The notes beneath the pieces were generated by a model. The model saw only the letters and a program-made list of their open reading frames with translations. It made no database searches and was not told the origin of the DNA. Shown piece by piece: positions 37,803 to 49,185 of a stretch of DNA of 64,000 bases. This DNA is from Rosellinia necatrix (taxonomy: Eukaryota > Ascomycota > Sordariomycetes > Xylariales > Xylariaceae), in the NCBI GenBank assembly GCA_021209875.1, contig JAGYVD010000009.1, positions 1,488,001 through 1,552,000 of the forward strand, read 5' to 3'. Position 1 is the stretch's first letter. Each line of letters opens with the position of its first letter. Made by a program: the position numbers and the translations under genes.

Positions 37803-39046
37803 AATTAGGTTTTGTGAAGAATTGGGGGCAAGGGAAATAGGAGAATGAAACAGAACTAGTGTACCCCAGATATCTCCCCGGATATGAGAAGGGGGCGTTC
37901 ATAGTTAAGTAGTGCCGGGTGAGTTGTCCGGCTAACTGTTCACAAAGGTATAACAACATAGAAGTCGCAAGGCCGGGACAAGGTTGAGTTGTTTAGAGTT
38001 TCTGTCATGCTTGAGCTACAAGCTACATCCGGGGGTGGGACAACACACAGCAACATTAGCTATACCGGCGATTTTAGAAGATCATGGGAGAGGGAATTCC
38101 TCTGCTGTGAGCGGACTGCAAAAATTCCAACGAGGCTGATACCACGTCCGAAGCAACGTGCGAGAATATTGCGTCGTCGAAATTCCGAACACTTCAGGGG
38201 CGATCCCACCGAGGATGCTCGTGCCAATCTTCATCGTTGAGGGAGCTCGGCGGCACCATCCCACGGTCTCGAACTCAAAATATAAACTTGCCAAATCTAT
38301 GTCATAGGACCTATAACCCTCTCAGTGTGGTGCCGGGTCGGCCTGGGCCAGCGATGGGCATGGCTCAGGATACTGCTAGCTTCCATGATATGGAAGCTAT
38401 GAAGCTATGGAAGCTAGACATGGGCAATATATGGCGGATAGTTCTATTGCTTCTACTGTTTTTCGGAGTGCAAAACGGACGATCAAGATAACAAGTGGGA
38501 ACACGGGTAGTGTAGTTCATACAGGCACCACCATCTGGAAATGCGTCAGTGGAGAAATAAGGCAGTCGCAAGATAACCAAGCAAGGAAAAGGCGGCCATG
38601 TCTGTGACCAATCACAGAAGGAATTAGAGGTCACCAGGTCTGATAATTAGAGTTTGAAGAGGTCATCTCAACGGGCCTTCCCAAATTGTAAATCTCGAAA
38701 TTGTGGTATGGTTGGAAAAGAAGGTTTGTGGTATGGGCAAGGCAAGACTGCACGATGCTAGATCAGGGGAGGGGTAGGGGGGGGAGGATAGGCTTGCCTA
38801 CTTAGGTAATCTAGTCTAAGCTCATGTAATAGCACGCAGAGAACACTCCAGCCACACCTGTATCGTGGCGTCGTGGCACTAGAATTTCGCCTCTTATGCT
38901 TAAAGCACCTAGCCTCAATAACTACTTACCTACCTTAGTTGCTTGACAGACTTGCATCATACCTACCGGGGTGCCGTCTCTAGCAACAATCTTTGCCATC
39001 TTCTTATTCCCTTCGCGCAACCCACGAGCGCACTACACACGTCACC
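37803..39046. promoter_or_regulatory. divergent intergenic region of MFS gene and SLT11
   Basis: The two genes start on opposite sides of this 1.24 kb region, so both promoters lie here. A direct repeat of GGAAGCTATG occurs near 38391-38415 and a G-run near 38776-38786. No coding feature is supported. Confidence 0.6.
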
Positions 39047-40189
39047 ATGCCGCCCCAAATCAAACAAGACCTGAATCGTTCGGGTTGGGAATCCACTGAT
39101 TTCCCTTCCATCTGCGAAAATTGTCTGCCGCCGAACCCTTATGTCAAAATGCTCAAGGAGGACTATGGCGCCGAATGCAAGATCTGTACACGGCCATTTA
39201 CCATCTTCTCCTGGGCCGCCGACCGGGCTCATGGTCGGAAAAAACATACCAATATATGCCTAACCTGTGCGCGGATGAAGAACTGCTGCCAGTGTTGTAT
39301 GCTCGACCTGCAGTTTGGTCTACCCATCCAGCTTCGAGATGCCGCCCTAAAGATGGTCGCGCCCGGCCCTTCTAGCGAGATCAACCGCGAATACTACGCA
39401 CAAAACAACGAAAAGGCATTAGAGGACGGGAAGGGTACAGAAGAGTACGAAAAGGCAGACGAGAAAGCCCGTGAACTGCTCAGGCGATTGGCAACTAGCA
39501 AACCATACTTTAGGAAAGGGCGGGCTATCGAGGATGGCAGCGCGTCTTCGAACGCTACGGGAGGTGCTTCCGGCGGGAATGTGGCCGTCGGAGCCGGCAT
39601 GGGAGGACCTGGGCCGATACGAACACGCGACTCCAGAGCGGCGGCGGCTGCTGGCGCTCGATCTGGGCGAAAACCGTTCCCGAGCGCGTCGCAGCTACCA
39701 CCCGGTCCCAAGGACTACATACCACCAGATGACAAATCGATAATGAGCCTGTTCGTCACTGGCGTCGAAGATGACCTCCCGGAGTATAAGATTCGAGAAT
39801 TCTTCAACGTGCACGGCAAGATCAAGTCATTGATTTGTAGTCATATGTCGCATTGCGCATTCATCAATTACGAAGCAAGGGAAGGGGCGGAGAAAGCGGC
39901 GGAAGCCTGCAAGGGACGGGCCGTGATTGCAGGCTGCCCACTGCGGGTTCGATGGTCGCAGCCCAAGCCAATTGGTACCATGAACCGGGAAGAAAGAGCT
40001 GAGATGATTCGTGACGGACGATCTGCATTCAGCGACCAGCGACGAGGGCAAGGAAACCGGAGGATGGTCGAAGGAGGGCAGGCGCAAGAGGGTTCCGGGG
40101 CGCCTCGGCAGGACGTGCTGAGGGTCAGTGCCATTGCTGCGCCTCCAGGCGCAGGTGATGTCAATTATGCCAGCTTGGCCGGCGATTAG
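39047..40189 (+). CDS. SLT11: pre-mRNA-splicing factor Slt11/Ecm2 (RBM22 family)
   Basis: This is the fungal orthologue of yeast Ecm2/Slt11 and human RBM22, a component of the NineTeen-complex-associated spliceosome that contacts U6 snRNA in the active site. The gene is intronless and encodes 380 residues. The N-terminal ~110 residues hold the family's Cys-rich zinc-binding region: ICENC, CKICTRPF, CLTCARMKNCCQCC. A Gly/Ala-rich linker follows, then an RRM at about residues 232-305 starting SLFVTGVEDDLPEYKI. I use the ATG at 39047 (MPPQIKQDLNRSGW), because the family starts there and the context CACCATG is good; an in-frame ATG 54 nt upstream adds an unconserved stretch. The gene converges on MZM1 with 243 bp between stops. 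Confidence 0.95.
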   Translation: MPPQIKQDLNRSGWESTDFPSICENCLPPNPYVKMLKEDYGAECKICTRPFTIFSWAADRAHGRKKHTNICLTCARMKNCCQCCMLDLQFGLPIQLRDAALKMVAPGPSSEINREYYAQNNEKALEDGKGTEEYEKADEKARELLRRLATSKPYFRKGRAIEDGSASSNATGGASGGNVAVGAGMGGPGPIRTRDSRAAAAAGARSGRKPFPSASQLPPGPKDYIPPDDKSIMSLFVTGVEDDLPEYKIREFFNVHGKIKSLICSHMSHCAFINYEAREGAEKAAEACKGRAVIAGCPLRVRWSQPKPIGTMNREERAEMIRDGRSAFSDQRRGQGNRRMVEGGQAQEGSGAPRQDVLRVSAIAAPPGAGDVNYASLAGD

Positions 40190-40432
40190 CCAAGAGGCAC
40201 GACTTGAACGATACGAACTATGCATTAATGGCGTTCTGGTATAAGCGCCGGGCTGGCGTTAGGTGGCTACAGAGCCGCGTTACCCTAGCTGCCGGCTTTC
40301 ACGGGGTAGCAAGCGGATGTAATTTGAAAGGAAATGGAGAGAGATCCATCCACGGTCATGCATTCTGTCAGTAGGTACACTAGATATCATGTGATAATAC
40401 AAAGGCTTAGCAAAGTGGCCGGCCTAGTCTCG

Positions 40433-40907
40433 TCAACTACTGCAACATTTCCCACCACTGGCGCCGAGAGTCCCACCGGGCGATTTGACGCTGTCGTTAT
40501 CGCCTCGTTCCGTCTCTTCGTGTATCCGAAGCTCTGGTTACCTATCAGCATATGGCACGATGAAGTGATGTCACTGTCACTGGTACGAACTGTATACATC
40601 CCCCTCTAGTTTCCCTTGCACGACATTCTGTCGTAATATTGTGGCAACTTCCTCAGCATGCTTCACTAAGCTGGGAATTTTCGGGTCTGTTGGCTCGAGA
40701 GCAGCGTTCGCGCGGAAGCCCTCACGTATCTTTGAAAAAGCGGCAGTTATTGTCCCCTCATCGCCTGATAATAAAGCATATCTCATGTTAGGAGGTAATA
40801 ACCGGGAAATGTCCCATGCTAGGGGTGGTATGTTTGTCAAACGCACCTCGAAAGACTACACGGGCTGCGCGAAGCAGATTTCTATATGCTGGAAGTGCCG
40901 TAGACAT
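40433..40907 (-). CDS. MZM1: mitochondrial zinc maintenance protein Mzm1 (LYR family)
   Basis: This small gene is spread over three exons (40907-40847, 40764-40591, 40533-40433) giving 111 residues. The product matches Mzm1, a LYR-motif matrix chaperone that binds the Rieske Fe/S protein Rip1 during late assembly of respiratory complex III. Diagnostic stretches are LPAYRNLLRA at the N-terminus (the LYR-type motif), GDEGTITAAF after the first junction, HAEEVATILRQNVVQG, and YKLRIHEETERGDND spanning the last junction. That last junction needs a donor GTTCGT, which is unusual; an alternative pairing of GTATAC with a nearby AG also keeps frame but loses the conserved Tyr-Lys. The length equals the family norm. 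The gene is divergent from ZUO1 over about 500 bp. Confidence 0.88.
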
Positions 40908-41412
40908 GTCTAACAATATAGTGGACGGCACCTGATGGTAGGTAGTGTGGAAATGATCTTATGGATAGAGGCCTTGACCAGTTTCGGTTATATAAACGTC
41001 GTTGCCTCTACGCAGGTTAAGTGAGTACTAGGTAATGGCTTATTGGTAGGTATCTACCTAGGTAGGTAGACTGGGCAGATAGAGAGTTATCAAGGCTCCT
41101 CCAATGAACGAAGCTTAGATAGCATTGGAGGGCATTGTGGCCGATGCAAAGCCCCATAATAAAACAACTATGTTCGATGCTATTGGTGAATCGGGACTTT
41201 GCTTGCGTAAAACGCCGATGCCAAAGCTCGTCGTTCAGTGTCGGAAAAAAAAAAAAAAAAAAAAGGAATAAAAATCAAGCATGTACCTACTGTAAAAAAG
41301 TTATCGCAGCTGCCCCACGTCCTCCCGCTTTGCATGTAGTTATCTTCACTACCAGCACCCATCCTCTCCCACCTCACTGTGCTTCGTAGTCAATTCACCC
41401 CAACAAGTGATC
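40908..41412. promoter_or_regulatory. divergent promoter region of MZM1 and ZUO1
   Basis: This 505-bp region separates the two start codons. It contains three CCAAT-type pentamers (41101 on plus; 41124 and 41182 as ATTGG), an ACCTAGGTAGGT element near 41055 and a 20-nt A-run at 41245-41264. CCAAT boxes are known Hap-complex sites that regulate respiratory genes, which would suit MZM1; binding here is inference. Confidence 0.5.
41245..41264. repeat. poly(A) tract, 20 nt
   Basis: An uninterrupted run of A lies about 150 bp upstream of the ZUO1 start. Poly(dA:dT) tracts exclude nucleosomes in fungal promoters, a plausible role here. Confidence 0.9.
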
Positions 41413-42853
41413 ATGGCTACAGCGACGACAGTGTCGAGGCCTCTGCCCTCATTGCCTGAAGGCTGGGCCGCAGAGAAGGACTTCAAGCCTGTCGGCTGCA
41501 TCACCGCTTCCACCCAGCGAACTATCGAGCCCGTCGGACCTCACTTTCTCGCCCATGCCCGCCGGGCGAGGCACAAGCGCACCTTCTCCGAAGATGACCG
41601 CATCCAGGCCCAAGAACGTGCCCAGAAAATCGAGAAGGACGAGGAGAGCGAAGAAAGCGAGGCCGAGGACCCCTTGATGTTCCAGCGCGAAGCCAAGGAC
41701 TGGAAGGTGAGATTCTTCATGTCCATGTGTCCATTGATAGACGACGCCTTTCTATATCCCTACACCTCTTCGCACCCCCGTTGTGGCTTCTGTCTAACCC
41801 GCTACATCACAGTCACAAGATCACTACCAAGTTCTTGGTCTCTCCAGGTACCGCTGGAAAGCCACCGAGGATCAGATCAAGCGCGCCCATCGCAAGAAGG
41901 TTCTGAAGCATCATCCCGACAAGAAGGCTGCCCAAGGCAGCACCGAGGACGACAACTTCTTCAAGTGCATTCAGAAGGCCACCGAAGTGCTCCTCGACCC
42001 CGTCAAGCGTAGGCAGTTCGATTCGGTCGATGAAAAGGCCGATGTTGACCCACCCACCAAGAAGGAGGCCGCCAAAGGCAATTACTACAAGCTCTGGAGC
42101 AGGACTTTCAAATCCGAAGCCCGTTTCTCCAAGCAGCAACCCGTACCCATGTTCGGCGATGAGAACTCCACCAAAGAAGACGTCGATGGCTTCTACAACT
42201 TCTGGTATAACTTTGATTCATGGCGTTCGTTCGAGTACCTTGATGAGGATGTACCCGACGACAACGAGAACCGCGACCAGAAGCGACACATGGAACGCAA
42301 GAATGCCAACGCCCGCAAAAAGAAGAAGGCCGAAGACAACACACGCTTAAGAAAGATGCTGGACGACTGCTCCGCCGGCGATGAGCGTATCAAGAAGTTC
42401 AGACAGGAGGCTAATGCCGCTAAGAATAAGAAGAAGCACGACAAGGAGGCGGCCGAGAAGAAGGCGAAGGAAGATGCCCGCCTGAAGAAAGAAGCGGAGG
42501 AGAAGGCCGCCAAGGATGCAGAAGAAAAGGCCAAGACGGATCGTGAAGCCAGCAAGAAGGCAAAAGAGGCTGCTAAGAACGCGCTCAAGAAGAACAAACG
42601 TGTTCTGCGCAGCTCCGTCAAAGACGCCAACTACTTTGCCAGCGGCGACGCCTCGCCTAGCCAGATTGATGCTGTTCTCAACGATGTCGATCTCGTGCAA
42701 GGTAAAATCGACCCCGACGAGGTTGCTGCTCTGGCTGGCAAGCTCAATGGCCTTACCGTTGCCGATGAGATCAAGGGGGTGTGGAATGAGGAGGTGAAGC
42801 GTCTCGTAGGTGCTGGCAAGCTCAAGGAGGGAGAAGCTAAGAACCTAGCTTAG
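41413..42853 (+). CDS. ZUO1: zuotin, ribosome-associated J-domain protein
   Basis: Two exons (41413-41706 and 41813-42853) give 444 residues, close to the yeast Zuo1 length. Zuotin forms the ribosome-associated complex with Ssz1 and stimulates the Hsp70 Ssb on nascent chains. The J domain starts right after the intron (SQDHYQVLGL, about residue 99) with the catalytic HPD at residues 132-134. The following zuotin homology domain reads YNFWYNFDSWRSFEY, and a long, highly charged Lys/Glu/Ala helix (about 240-345) matches the ribosome-spanning middle domain. The C-terminal ~80 residues fit the small four-helix bundle. The intron donor GTGAGA and acceptor CACAG are clean. Orthology is secure. Confidence 0.96.
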
Positions 42854-43528
42854 GGGCTTGGCATCCGACCCGGTTTTCAAAAGCTTAGATACTTAGTTAG
42901 CCCATAGAGCTCTCTCGATAGACTCAATATCAGCACAAGCTGTAACACCATCGTCATTATTCATGTTCCTATTCACAAAGCGACGCCTACTGCTTTATAT
43001 GGAATCTAATGAAAACAACCAAACATTGATCTAGGCAGATATCTTACAGACAAGTAGTCCCTAGCAAAAACTTTATGTAAAATGATAATCGCAATGCCTT
43101 CTCAAAACACCAACATATTGGTATCCCTACCCTTCGTTATGATGGTCAGTAGAAAGACCAAACATTTAATCCGACCTGAACTACTGCTATATTTTGAGGC
43201 ACGAGAGAAACCAGTCCTCCTATGGGGCCCGCCGAAGTTTCAAGATGCGTCTCCCCCTATAAGCCGCGAGGTTTATGTGTAAGTAAAATCCCCCCCGAGA
43301 ATCGCCCTGTTCTTCATGCCTCTATATAAAGCCGACTTATACCGACACCATCAATACGAAGTTCATTCTGCCCCCTAACAATCGCCAGCCTTTTATCTTT
43401 CTTAACTTCTTACCATTCGCCGGTTCAAGACCGACTCGTGTTTGTCCCCTTGCAGGCCTAGTTAGGGCCGTAGAATGACCTCGAAGCCCCGTGGTATCGT
43501 TCGAGCACAAGCGCTACCTACCGCCTCG
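42854..43528. other. intergenic spacer between convergent genes
   Basis: This 675-bp spacer lies between the 3' ends of ZUO1 and the glycosyltransferase gene. I see no specific element. Confidence 0.7.
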
Positions 43529-44501
43529 CTATGAACTTTGAAATTTGTGTCTTAGTAATGCGGCGTCCGGTATGGAGCCGTCGTTGGTACTATTCGGATG
43601 TGGTTGGCCTATACCAAAACCGTTGATGGGAAGGACTAGTATATCCCCGACTAGGCTTGGCTCGATCGATCGCGGGCCGGAGAAATACGTCACATCGGTG
43701 ACGTTTGAGTCCATCTGCCTCAGTTCCTCCAAAACGACATCCGTCCACGAAGCCGGACTGGACGCGGTCGTGACGTCGAGGCTCGACAGCTCGGGATCAC
43801 TCAACGCCGTCTGGCGCTCGTCGGCGATCCCCTCCAGGGCGGCGACCGTGTAGTACGCCATCTTCGCGAAAAGGGGGTGCCCCGGCGCCGCGGCGATCGT
43901 CCACTGGCAGAACCGCAGCCCGTGCGGCGTGTCAGCCCGCGCCCCGCCATCCGGCCGGTCGAACTCCACGCCTATCACCACCTTGGCGCGGTGGCGGTAC
44001 TGCGCCGGGATCCACGCGTCGACCGGCTTCAGGGCCTCGGTGTCGGTGTCGGTGTAGACGCCGCCCTCGAAGAAGAGGAGGAGGTAGCGCAGCAGATCGA
44101 ACTTCACGCCCGGGCTCTTCACGGCCCGCCAGGCGCCCTGCATCCTCGCCTCGGAGGAGAAGTGCCTGTCGACGAAGTAGTCGGCCTCCTGCTCGCCGAT
44201 CAGATTGTAGCCGTAGTCCGGGTTCTGGACGAGCCAGCTCGGCGTGTCGCTCAGAGCCTCCGCGTCGCGCGGGCCGTCGGAGCTGCTGGGGCGGGGGGAG
44301 CAGGATCTGCCAGATCTTGGGGGGGATGTGGTGGCCCCTGGAGAAAGCGAGCGGGGGCGCGTACGCCTTCGTCGATAGGGCGGTTGGCGACAGGAAACCG
44401 GCTAGTGATAGCAGCCATATAACTCCCGATCCAAGGTATAGAAGGAAATAAATGGATAGGCATACGAAAATGCCCACCGGTACGAGTTGGCGAAACATCA
44501 T
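43529..44501 (-). CDS. GT32-like glycosyltransferase with apparent frameshift
   Basis: The sequence encodes a type II membrane glycosyltransferase of the Och1/GT32-like group that uses nucleotide sugars in the Golgi. The N-terminal part from 44501 has a hydrophobic signal-anchor (about residues 8-40) and the family-typical HHIPPKIWQILL. The rest, in another frame, has SWLVQNPDYGYNLIGE, KFDLLRYLLLFFEGGVY and the DXD motif (TDTDTEA). The two frames meet in C-rich sequence (plus-strand G-runs at 44288-44291 and 44293-44298), and one base too many there explains the break. No intron can fit because there is no usable donor. Joined length would be about 323 residues. Either an assembly error or a recent inactivating mutation is possible; the rest of the frame is intact, which favours an error or a very young lesion. 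The extreme GC content contrasts with the flanking AT-rich DNA. Confidence 0.75.
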
Positions 44502-47294
44502 GTAAGCTAGTTAATGTGTGTGCTCTGGTATAGTCGAGGAAAGATGGGTAGAGAGAGAGAGTGTGTGAGTTCTGAGGAAGGGGGGGGATGGGGGGGAAGG
44601 GGCACAGAGGAATATCAAAGTGAGCAAATGGGCTTGTATTGGTGTAACATGTAACATATGTCCTCATCGACGATCATTGGCCCCCCGATAGGCAGAATCC
44701 AGGCAGAAGCCGGAGCCAGCGCCTGAAACTTCACTTTTCCTCCCTTCTTACGTTTGCGGCATGTTGTGATTGATTGATGCTATCACCAAGCGCGCACGGA
44801 CACAACTTACCCAATGAACGCACGAGGCGTATTACTAACCAACACTGCCGGTAAATAATTTGCAATATGTAATGCGAGAATTATAGGTTCCTAGGGAAAG
44901 CCACCAATCAAACAGCTAACGGACCCAGGGAGGCGCGTACTTGGGGGACTTCTTCACCAAGTTGGACACATCAATCATACAATTATCAACAGCCTAGCAC
45001 TCGATAAACTAGTAAATCTACATTATCATTGAGCGTGTCGGATTGCGATATCCCTTGGTATAGAAGCTGATGGCGGACGCCCCCATCGATAAATTCGATG
45101 ATAGGGTCGCCATCGGGCTGGGCGAGGTATTATGGTCGTGGCTGAGCTGGGATGACTGTAAAGCCAATATAAGATGTCAAGATCTCAGCTGCTCGTCCCG
45201 TGTTCCTCAAACAAAGCGATATTTACAGTTTTACAATAAGATCGTACTTAATTATCATGACTATGTGCCACTTTAGGGCTGGCCCCTTAAAACTCATGGA
45301 TATATTTGGAGGGCTGTATCACGGCTCATGAATCACTCGGAGCTCACACGAACTGAATTGTTCAACTTCATATCACCCTTCTCGTTGACGCCTACAAACC
45401 ACGAACTTTTGATAGGCGCAACATCTCTAGGTGTCAAAGTTGTTTGCGTGGTAAATTGTTCTAACATGCAATATTCACCCAGGAGATTGGAAGGGATGGA
45501 TTCGAGACTATTCTGGTGTGGTCAGGTTCCCTTCAGGAATTATCTATGAGATTTATCCCTCGTTTAGAACCATCTAGTCGAGTCGAGTCTACACAGTCAG
45601 ACCGAAGTTGTCTACGCGAGGAGGGCTCAATTGCATGCTATAAAACTTCGGCAACACTTTTAACATTTCATTCAGCACACGACGTCCGCGATCGTTTGGG
45701 CTCAGATGTTTGACATAATGAACTTCAAATTCCATTATGCTTCGTTCCTCAAGAAAACCTGAGAGCGACGAAAAATCCGGCGTGTTTGTAAGTGGTTATA
45801 CCTTAGCGCGACGAACTATGCAGCCTAACCTATTGTAGAGTTCTACTTCCCAGGCAGTTACTACTGGGGGTTCTGAACTCAACGCAGTGTATTCTCTCCC
45901 CCCGAGCGACGCAAATTTCAAGGAGACTTTTAAGACCCCTAGTTTCCGACAGAGATTACCGTTTTGATCCCCAAATCGAGAATTTCGAACTTAGCACAGT
46001 ATGCAACCCTGGGGAACAGAACATCTCGTACATTATTTTGCTGATCGACTTGAGAGACTTTTTCAGGAGTTACAGAATCCCCAACCGCGGACGTGGCTGG
46101 GCAAGTAAATGGAAAGACGAAGCAGTTCAAGATATAGTGTGTTATCTCGCCGTATCTATAGCGCTCAGACATGGCTGCGGATCGAATAGTGCGAGCCAAG
46201 ATCAGCCTGGTAACATTGAAGACGATGTTGTGATAGACTACTTGCTGACCTACCTGTGACAGTGATACTGGCAACACTCATTGAAGTAGCGTTTGCAGTA
46301 TCACTGGGGGTTCTCTCTCTGATCTTAAGCTCAGTCTAGACCTGGATTGCCTATCAAGCATGGAAACACCCGGTAGGAATGGGATGGCATAGCAGATGCA
46401 GTGGTATGAAAAGTGCCTGTGTTCTATAATTATCACCTTAACGGTTAGATGAGCTTAACCTAGCCGCAGGGGCGGTGCAACACGTTGGTATATGAATTAG
46501 TGTTACTGAGAATTGTCGCGTCTGAGAATTGCTTAGTAACTTGCGAAGTTATTTGAACTAATAGACTTCGTTTGGTGGAACAATTCGACAGATAATCTTT
46601 CATTGTGGATTGTGGCGGGATATAGTTAAGCACGCAATCTTTTTACATACCGTACCTACTTGCTACTAGATGGAGAAGGTTTCGACTCCCATATAAATTA
46701 ATTACTGTTTATAAGCATTTGCATATATGGTTACGGCAAAACGAATCGCCCGGTTCGCTGGGTTGACCAGTGACCAGCTAATTGGCTTGATATGTAGTTT
46801 GACCAATGATGGATCCCTTTTCGGCCAAAACGAGCTCTATTAATTGCTCCGTTCTATCTTCTACTAAATTATCTAATAGATACGCTCTTGTGAGAGAGAT
46901 ATACTGTTAAAAATAAGGTTATGATGCCTGCTTGCTGTATTGATGCGGAGACCTGGACGGCGTGACTCACTATTAAACCATAAACGGTTAACAAGTGGGT
47001 TGTAAGAGTAGTCAATGTTATACCGCCCATTTTCGCGAGTTCAGGTTCATCGGTGTGCCACGGTATTCGTTACGGTTACGGAATTCTTACTTTTGTGTGT
47101 TGGTAGATAGGTATATGTAGAGCAAGAAACACATTAAGCTCTAGCTGTCCGGTTTGGGGCTTGTTATATAACTACGCTAACACCCAAGTATTGGATTTCG
47201 GCATCATATCCTAACCCCTCCGCACTTCATAGCCCGCTGCTCCAACTGACCCCGTATTTTACTGCCGACCGCAAACATCGCCTAAACGCAAGCC
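44502..47294. other. gene-poor region with possible coding relics
   Basis: This 2.8 kb AT-rich region has several plus-strand open segments (45070-45276, 45328-45549, 45516-45713, 45960-46259) that are short and disconnected. The last reads as a 100-residue stretch with no start codon at its beginning. They could be remnants of a decayed gene, but I recognise no family, and chance is not excluded. Confidence 0.4.
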
Positions 47295-47905
47295 ATGGCC
47301 TCACAACACCCGTCTCCGAGCGCGCAGGCGGCACACCTCGCCGCCCTCCACGTCCCGGGCAACCCACTAGTGATCCCGAACATCTGGGACCTCTCCTCGC
47401 TCAACGCCGTGCTCTCGCTGAACGCGCCCTCGTCCACGTCCCCGCCCACGCCCCCGGCGGTCAGGGCCGTGGCCACGGCGTCCTACGCCATCGCCGCGAG
47501 CCTGGGCCTGGCGGACGCGGACCTGAGCCTCGGCGCGAACCTGATCCGCACGCGCCAGCTGGCGCCGCGCGTGCGCGCCGCGGGGCTCCCGCTCACCGTC
47601 GACCTGCAGGACGGGTACGGCCCGCGCCTGGACGACGCCGTGCGCGCCGCCGTCGAGGCCGGCGCCGTCGGCGCCAACATCGAGGACCTGCGCGACACCA
47701 CTACCACCAGCACCAGTACCAGCAACATCAACAGCAACAGCAACAGCAACAGCGGGGACGGGGACGACGATGCGCTCTGGCCGCTCGAGGAGCAGGTCGC
47801 GAGGCTCCGGCGCGCGGCGCAGGTCGCCGCGGACGCCGGGTGCGCGGGCTTCGTGCTCAACGCGCGCTGCGACGTCCTGAGCATCCCGGCGTCCGGCGCC
47901 CGCGG

Positions 47906-47937
<32 letters not shown>

Positions 47938-48235
47938 CGGCGCGGCTGCGGGAGGCCGTCCGCCGCGGCAAGGCGTACCTTGATGCCGGGGCGACGACCG
48001 TGTTCGTCTGGGGCGGCGCGCGCGCGGCCTCCGGGACGCCGAGGTCCGCGCGCTCGTCGCCGCGTTCGGCGGCCGGCTCGCCGTGAAGCTCGCGGACGGC
48101 CCCGGCGCGCTGACCGTCGCCGAGCTCGCGGCCCTCGGCGTCGCGCGCATCTCCGTCGGCCCGAGCCTGTACCTCGCCGCGGACCGGGCCGTCAGGGAGG
48201 CGGCCGAGAGGATTGTGCAGGGCGGGCGGTTGTGA
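47295..48235 (+). CDS. PEP mutase/isocitrate-lyase family protein with apparent frameshift
   Basis: This is a member of the phosphoenolpyruvate mutase/isocitrate lyase superfamily, whose enzymes make or break C-C or C-P bonds next to a carboxylate with Mg2+. From the ATG at 47295 the frame shows LVIPNIWDL near the N-terminus, DLQDGYG (the metal-binding segment), GANIED and LNARCDVL (cf. NARTD in relatives). After VFVWGG the frame is lost in a GC dinucleotide tract at 48016-48026. The continuation (GLRDAEVRALVAAFGG, then VARISVGPSLYL) lies in another frame and ends at 48235. One missing base or one extra GC explains it. Two hydrophilic insertions, Ser/Thr/Asn-rich and Asp-rich, interrupt the barrel relative to the family and look like expanded trinucleotide repeats. 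Total length would be about 313 residues. Substrate is unknown. Confidence 0.78.
47698..47770 (+). repeat. in-frame trinucleotide expansion (Thr/Ser/Asn)
   Basis: Imperfect ACC/AGC/AAC triplets encode a Thr-Ser-Asn-rich insertion in the PEP-mutase-family gene. A second expansion of GAC triplets, encoding Asp, lies at 47905-47940. Confidence 0.85.
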
Positions 48236-49185
48236 GAGCGCGATGGGGCTGTGTATTTGTGTCTGCTTTGATCGTCTTTTGAGGACCGCTTATAAGTGGG
48301 TAATCTATACGGTTTGCTGCCAGACGAGGTGAGAACAGGGGCGTTTTTAGTTTGGGGCTCACCTTACATAGCGTTACGAGTGTGATGGCTGGGACAAAAG
48401 TTTTAGATGGGTGGATGCTTATCTATTAAGAGCGAATTTTTGATGATTTTATTGCCGTTTGGTATTCTTGTGATATTAGCCTAGCGTAGCTTGGGCTTCT
48501 AGTTGGTGATGTTTGGTATATAATCTTTTGTAGCACCGAACATCTCTTGCTAGTAGGCTTCATCATAGGGGGTCGAGTGGCATGAGATACATGTCACTGC
48601 TACCCCGGGCTGCTGCAAAGGAATAACTATGAGAGCGTTGTCTTATAAATTAGCAGTGCGCCTCTTCTTAAGGAAACACCCCCAATCTGCTGTAGTGATG
48701 GAAAGGGTCCCTGCTCATCGCTGGAAAGCGTTGTCGTAGATTTTGACATATTTACATAATTGATCTTCATCGATACCATCCGCTATTTCAACCCGGACTC
48801 GTAACATATGGCATGCATCAGGCAACCAGGTAAGCTCCGCATCATGCTGACAACCTCAAGTTCCCTGGGGTTGACCCTGTAGACGTGTCTAAAGATGATT
48901 CGCCCCACTCGCAAACACCGCAGCCAAAAACCTTGGGCGCAGTATCCGTTGGGCCTCTGTGTTCATGTCGTTGACATATACATGGCGCCCTCGAGACTTG
49001 TTCCGTCGTCTCCGTGATTGTATGCTCTTTTAATGAATAGGGGCCATTCGCTGGGCAGCGGAGCCTATATGATCGTGGCTGTGGACTGGTAGCGATGGCT
49101 GCGCGACGTCCCAAGGCTTGCATATCGTTGAATCGGAAGAGAGCGTCGCACGCTTTAAAAATTTGGGGCTGTGGTGATGCTGTGC
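48236..49185. other. intergenic spacer between convergent genes
   Basis: This 0.95 kb spacer lies between the PEP-mutase-family gene and CWC24. A 115-codon minus-strand frame (48842-49189) overlaps the CWC24 stop but has no recognisable features, so I do not call it. Confidence 0.6.

Noticed and set aside
47483..48150. Antisense Arg/Ala/Ser-rich frames over the PEP-mutase-family gene
   Set aside because: They arise from the same GC bias; the sense strand has the conserved motifs.
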